Shown one piece after another: positions 60,794 to 64,000 of a stretch of 64,000 nucleotides of DNA. Made by a program: the position numbers and the translations under genes. Within the stretch, counting starts at the first letter, position 1; every line of letters begins with the position of its first letter. The notes below the pieces were generated by a model, which was not told where the DNA came from, did no database searches, and saw only the letters and a program-made list of their open reading frames with translations. Origin of the DNA: Paucibacter sp. TC2R-5. GTDB taxonomy: Bacteria > Pseudomonadota > Gammaproteobacteria > Burkholderiales > Burkholderiaceae_C. Location of the stretch: positions 434,001 to 498,000 of the forward strand of contig NZ_JAJIRQ010000003.1 of NCBI RefSeq assembly GCF_025717605.1, in the 5' to 3' direction.

Positions 60794-61159
60794 TTAACGC
60801 TGTGTGATGACGGCGCGAGCGTTGGTGGTGCCAACTTGCTGGACGTAAGCAACGTTGGCAACAGTTGCATTGCCCAACTGAACGATCATGGCCAGACCAC
60901 CCAATGTACCCACTTGGTCGATGTAAGCAAGTTGCTCAAGAGCAGCAGCACCAACGCTGTCATCTTGATAGATCACGGCGTTGTTGTTTGCGTGCGTGTC
61001 GCCGACCAGCAGAGCTGCTTCAGCCAAACCCAACAATACGCTGGAATCGCCAGGAGCGGCTGTGACCAGAGTGCTGCCATTCAGGTCGATATCGGCAGCG
61101 AAAGAAGCGCCAACAGTCAATGCGAGGGTAGCGGCAACGGCGAGTGCTTTGAAGTTCAT
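60794..61159 (-). CDS. Small secreted protein with curlin-like repeats
   Basis: A 121-residue exported protein: signal MNFKALAVAATLALTVGASF and AA, then about 98 mature residues. The C-terminal half has curlin-type periodicity: IDQVGTLGGLAMIVQLGN, then ATVANVAYVQQVGTTNAR and AVITQ, with repeated I/V-x-Q-x-G-x-x-N patterns as in CsgA/CsgB. The start is fixed by the signal peptide, with AAGAGA about 8 bases before it. No curli secretion genes (csgE, F, G) are in the window. It may be an amyloid-like or matrix component; the curlin call is by pattern only. Confidence 0.62.
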   Translation of the reverse strand: MNFKALAVAATLALTVGASFAADIDLNGSTLVTAAPGDSSVLLGLAEAALLVGDTHANNNAVIYQDDSVGAAALEQLAYIDQVGTLGGLAMIVQLGNATVANVAYVQQVGTTNARAVITQR

Positions 61160-61803
61160 GGTGAGGTCTCTTAAAAAAATGGTTTGTCGAAAGGGAATAT
61201 TCATTCTTTGGATACCGCGCCCTGCAGAGCGCGCCATCCAAGCTGGGGACTTCGGCGCTGCGGGAAGTCAGATGAATCAAGTCTGCCGGGCCAAGTAGGC
61301 GCCTTCTCCGTGACTTATCTAACGTTCCGCAACCGAAACGGAATGTAGGAGAGCAATTTGACGGTGCCGTGAATAGCGGACTACAAGCAGGCTATTTCTC
61401 TGCTTTTTTCGGCGCCGGCTAATTTGAGTGCCTCAACTTAAGGCCCGATCGCTGACGCTCAATTTCACGCACTGGGCAACAACGCCGCGACTTCGAATTC
61501 ACATCGGCACGCCGCTTGGGCCAATGCCTTGCCGGCGCCACAGGGCATACCCTTTGACCGAACGGATCATGCTTGCGAGCCCCAGTACTGACACAAAGCC
61601 TCACTACATTCGCCAACCAGCAGGATGGAGAGAGTATGCGCAAGCCTTAAGGGCGAAGGCATGACTACGAGCCTTTACCACCAGGCCGCCACCACCGAAC
61701 CCCCTCTTCACGCTGAACCATGAATCGACCTGCGCGCTACTTTGCGTTGATAGGCAGACGCATCGCTGCGAGCTGCGCCAAAAATCCACTTGAATTTAAA
61801 GTT
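61160..61803. promoter_or_regulatory. 644-base divergent control region between the curlin-like gene and TPS-2
   Basis: Carries no convincing gene; short open frames on both strands look spurious. A possible plus-strand promoter is TTGACG (61358-61363), 18 bases, then TACAAG (61382-61387). Just after it, AGCAG (61386-61390) pairs with CTGCT (61400-61404) before six Ts, like an early terminator. An imperfect dyad, CGTTCCG ... CGGAATG, lies at about 61323-61345 and could be a LuxR-type operator. Confidence 0.35.
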
Positions 61804-63585
61804 ATGCTCAACAGCCGAGCAGGCGCATTGCTGCTGTGTTTGCTATTGGCAACGGATTCTTCATTCGCGCAGATCGCGCCTGACACCGGTCAGCTGATGC
61901 GCGAGCAAGAGCGCCTGCGCCGCCCTCCCCCGGTGCGCACGCTGGCCGCGCCGGTATTGTATGAGCCAAGCCCACCCGCACCTGCGGTCGCTGACGGGGG
62001 GCCGCGGCTACTCGTGAAGGGCTTTCGCTTTAGCCAGAACAGTGTTTTCGATTCGCCCACTTTGGGCGCGCTGTTGAGCGACCTGATCGGGCGCGAACTG
62101 AGTTTGGCGGAACTGAACGAAGCCGCCGACCGCATCACCGCCCACTACCGGCAGCAGGGCTACTTTCTCGCCAATGCCTATCTGCCTGCGCAAGACATTG
62201 CCGACGGCATGCTCGATATCACTGTGTTGGAAGGGCGGCTTGGCCAAGTACGGCTAGACAACCAATCGAGGGTCAAGGACTCGGTGTTGCGCGCCCACCT
62301 TGACGATTTGCCAGCCGGGCAAGCTTTGGCAGGCGCCGCCCTGGAGCGCAAGCTGCTGCTGATCAACAGCCTTGCCGGCGTATCGGTGCAATCCACCTTG
62401 ACGCCTGGAACCTCGGTCGGCAGCACCGATCTGGACATCCGCGCCGAGGGCCTACCACCTGTCAGCGCGAGCCTCGGACTGGATAACTTCGGCACACGCT
62501 ACAGCGGCATCTGGCGCGCTAATGCGGCGCTCGGTTTGAGCAACCCGCTGGGCCTCGGGGATGCTTTGTCATTGAACGCCTATTCCGCCGGGCGGCCCTA
62601 TAGCTATGGGCGGCTGGCCTATCAGTTGCCGGTCGGCCAGCAGGGCATGCAATTGGGGCTGGCCGGCTCGGCCATGAACTACCGCCTGGGCGGCGACTTT
62701 GCCGAGTTGCTCTCCCATGGCCGGGCCGAGGTCGCCAGCGTTTACGCCCTGCAAACATTGCAGCGCAGCCGCAGCAGCAAGCTGCAATTGCAGCTGAATT
62801 TTGATCACAAATCACTCCAAGACCGCATCGACAGTGTGCAGAGCCACAGTGACAAAAAGATCGATGTCCTGCTGCTGGGCCTGTCCGGCGATCAGTTGGA
62901 TGCGGCCGGCCGTGGCAGTCTGCGGTGGAGCTTCGGCCATGTGCAGGGGCGTTTGAAAATTGATCCGGTCGTCGCCGCAGCCGCGGCAAAAGGCCCTCAA
63001 AGTGCGGGCCGCTACGCCAAATGGACCGGCACCTTGACGCGCCAGCAGAGCTTGGGGGTACTTGGCCAAGCATTAGACCCATGGTTAAGGCCGGCGCCAA
63101 AAACATCGTTTGAGCCCGCGACGGTGGCGCCGAGTGAGCCGGCCGCACCAACACCAAGCGGCTCCGCCATCGCTCAGAGTTTGAGCATAACTGCTCAAAT
63201 AGGCGGCCAGTTTAGCGCTGGGAAAAACCTGGATTCTTCGGAGAAATTCAGTCTCGGCGGAGCGCAGGGCGTGCGCGCCTACCCGCAGGGCGAAGCCGCC
63301 TGTGATGACGCTTGGTTGCTCAATCTTGAATTGCGTTTAGACCTGAGTCCGGCTTGGCAATTGAGCGCACTGTTCGATGCCGGCGCTGGCAGATTGAGCC
63401 ACAACCCAATCCAAAACAGCTCACGCAATCAAGCGCGTCTGTCGGGCCTGGGGTTTGGCGCCAATTTCAGTGGGCCAAGCGGGTTGAGTTGGATCACTTC
63501 GCTGGCCTGGCGCACCGGCCCTGCACCCCTGTCCGACCAAGATCGCTCCCCTCGACTGTGGACCAGCGCGCAACAGACTTTTTGA
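61804..63585 (+). CDS. Two-partner-secretion outer-membrane transporter (ShlB/FhaC family), TPS-2
   Basis: Outer-membrane Omp85-type exporter, 593 residues from the ATG at 61804, which gives a clean signal peptide (MLNSRAGALLLCLLLATDSS). The in-frame ATG at 61720 is the alternative (621 residues). Two POTRA domains follow (FRFSQNSVFDSPTLGALLSD; TVLEGRLGQVRLDNQSRVKD), then the barrel with SLGLDNFGTRYSGIWRANAA. The conserved LGGAQGVRAYPQGEAACDDA motif has the typical VRAY, and the C-terminus is QQTF. It is only distantly like the TPS-1 transporter. The exoprotein gene follows 87 bases downstream. Confidence 0.93.
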   Translation: MLNSRAGALLLCLLLATDSSFAQIAPDTGQLMREQERLRRPPPVRTLAAPVLYEPSPPAPAVADGGPRLLVKGFRFSQNSVFDSPTLGALLSDLIGRELSLAELNEAADRITAHYRQQGYFLANAYLPAQDIADGMLDITVLEGRLGQVRLDNQSRVKDSVLRAHLDDLPAGQALAGAALERKLLLINSLAGVSVQSTLTPGTSVGSTDLDIRAEGLPPVSASLGLDNFGTRYSGIWRANAALGLSNPLGLGDALSLNAYSAGRPYSYGRLAYQLPVGQQGMQLGLAGSAMNYRLGGDFAELLSHGRAEVASVYALQTLQRSRSSKLQLQLNFDHKSLQDRIDSVQSHSDKKIDVLLLGLSGDQLDAAGRGSLRWSFGHVQGRLKIDPVVAAAAAKGPQSAGRYAKWTGTLTRQQSLGVLGQALDPWLRPAPKTSFEPATVAPSEPAAPTPSGSAIAQSLSITAQIGGQFSAGKNLDSSEKFSLGGAQGVRAYPQGEAACDDAWLLNLELRLDLSPAWQLSALFDAGAGRLSHNPIQNSSRNQARLSGLGFGANFSGPSGLSWITSLAWRTGPAPLSDQDRSPRLWTSAQQTF

Positions 63586-63672
63586 TCGCCCCTCAATCGC
63601 CCTACCGCCTCAAATCGACCTTCAAGCCCCTTCGCCCGACGTCACCCCAATTATTCATCTGCAAGGATCATC

Positions 63673-64000
63673 ATGTATCAAGCCTTTCGCCTCATACCAG
63701 CCTCGAAAACTGCCTTTGGTCGCCGCCAGCAGGCCAGCCGGGCGCAACTGCGGCAGATTGCAGTCGCCGCCGCATGGCTGGTCGCCGGCTCGGCCTTGCA
63801 GGCAGCCCCCAGCGGCGGACTGGTGGTCAGCGGCAATGTGAGCCTGAAGCCCGGACCTCAACAATTGACGGTCCTGCAGAACAGCCAGAATGCAGTGATC
63901 AACTGGCAGAGCTTTGGTATCGCCGCCAACGAAACGGTCACCTTTGTGCAACCGAATGCTTCGGCGGTGGCTTTGAACCGGGTGCTGGGCAATGAGGCCA
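63673..64000 (+). CDS. Second TPS exoprotein (filamentous-haemagglutinin family), start only
   Basis: First 109 residues of a TPS-secreted exoprotein, cut by the window edge. AAGGA lies 5 bases before the ATG. The extended signal peptide begins MYQAFRLIPASKTAFGRRQQ and ends near ALQAAPSG. The TPS domain begins with GLVVSGNVSLKPGPQQLTVL, then QNAVINWQSFGIAANETVTF, the first of the family's two key motifs, and VQPNASAVALNRVLGNEA. The extended-signal form suggests a very large protein. Its partner transporter is just upstream. Confidence 0.92.
   Translation, partial: MYQAFRLIPASKTAFGRRQQASRAQLRQIAVAAAWLVAGSALQAAPSGGLVVSGNVSLKPGPQQLTVLQNSQNAVINWQSFGIAANETVTFVQPNASAVALNRVLGNEA

Noticed and set aside
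60794-61159. A true curli operon
   Set aside because: No csgD, E, F or G genes occur nearby; only the repeat pattern resembles curlin.
61428-61664. Short open frames on both strands in the control region
   Set aside because: No ribosome sites, no families and atypical composition.
1-64000. CRISPR arrays, tRNA or rRNA genes
   Set aside because: None was seen by eye; the only RNA gene supported is the 4.5S SRP RNA.

Overview
The window is 64 kb of GC-rich, densely coded bacterial DNA. It reads as a betaproteobacterium of the order Burkholderiales, possibly the Rubrivivax/Leptothrix/Roseateles group. The evidence is the dnaX-ebfC-recR order, an rnhA-methyltransferase-gloB-mltD cluster, EpsA-like LuxR regulators and the general codon use. 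The placement is by family resemblance only; no search was run.

Region 1 (1 to about 15.7 kb) is mostly housekeeping. It holds a partial S46 peptidase, a small membrane protein, dcd, an RND efflux adaptor/pump pair, rnhA, a methyltransferase, gloB, an MltD-like lytic transglycosylase, a MAPEG protein, recR-ebfC-dnaX, a PurM-like AIR-synthase-family protein and the SRP 4.5S RNA with its promoter and terminator. A 102-bp hairpin-forming element with 15-bp terminal inverted repeats lies next to dcd.

Region 2 (15.9 to 26.6 kb) holds an EpsA-like LuxR regulator, a VIT/CCC1-family protein and a four-gene MacAB/NodT-type tripartite efflux operon. After these come small stress or unknown genes: an orphan ParS/MbcA-like toxin-binding-domain protein coupled to a 64-residue protein, and a triple-BON protein behind a twin-palindrome control region. 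A three-gene operon follows: an HMA metal-binding protein, an unknown protein and a SagB-type nitroreductase.

Region 3 (26.7 to 28.95 kb) is a small decayed accessory island. It contains a frameshifted tyrosine-recombinase remnant and an AbiE-type toxin-antitoxin pair in which both genes are damaged.

Region 4 (29 to 64 kb) is the notable part. About 32 kb of almost unbroken minus-strand genes form one surface/secretion supercluster. Read in transcription order from 61.2 kb down to 29.1 kb, it encodes a curlin-like secreted protein, an EpsA-like LuxR regulator, a PstS-like binding protein, a two-partner-secretion (TPS) transporter and its 3826-residue filamentous-haemagglutinin-type exoprotein. 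It continues with an ExbB channel fused to a DUF2341/LamG-like periplasmic domain, two ExbD proteins, TonB, a Porin_5-like outer-membrane protein and a coiled-coil periplasmic protein. Last is a hybrid type II secretion/type IV pilus machine: GspG, F, E, then PilM/N/O-like proteins, a GspC/PilP-like protein, a TPR-secretin lipoprotein and three more pseudopilins. A second TPS transporter and the start of a second exoprotein point the other way at the right edge.

The gene order suggests coordinated building of an extracellular adhesin or matrix, with a Ton-type energy module and a pseudopilus machine serving a shared, unknown export or uptake task. That functional link is inference from order and strand only.
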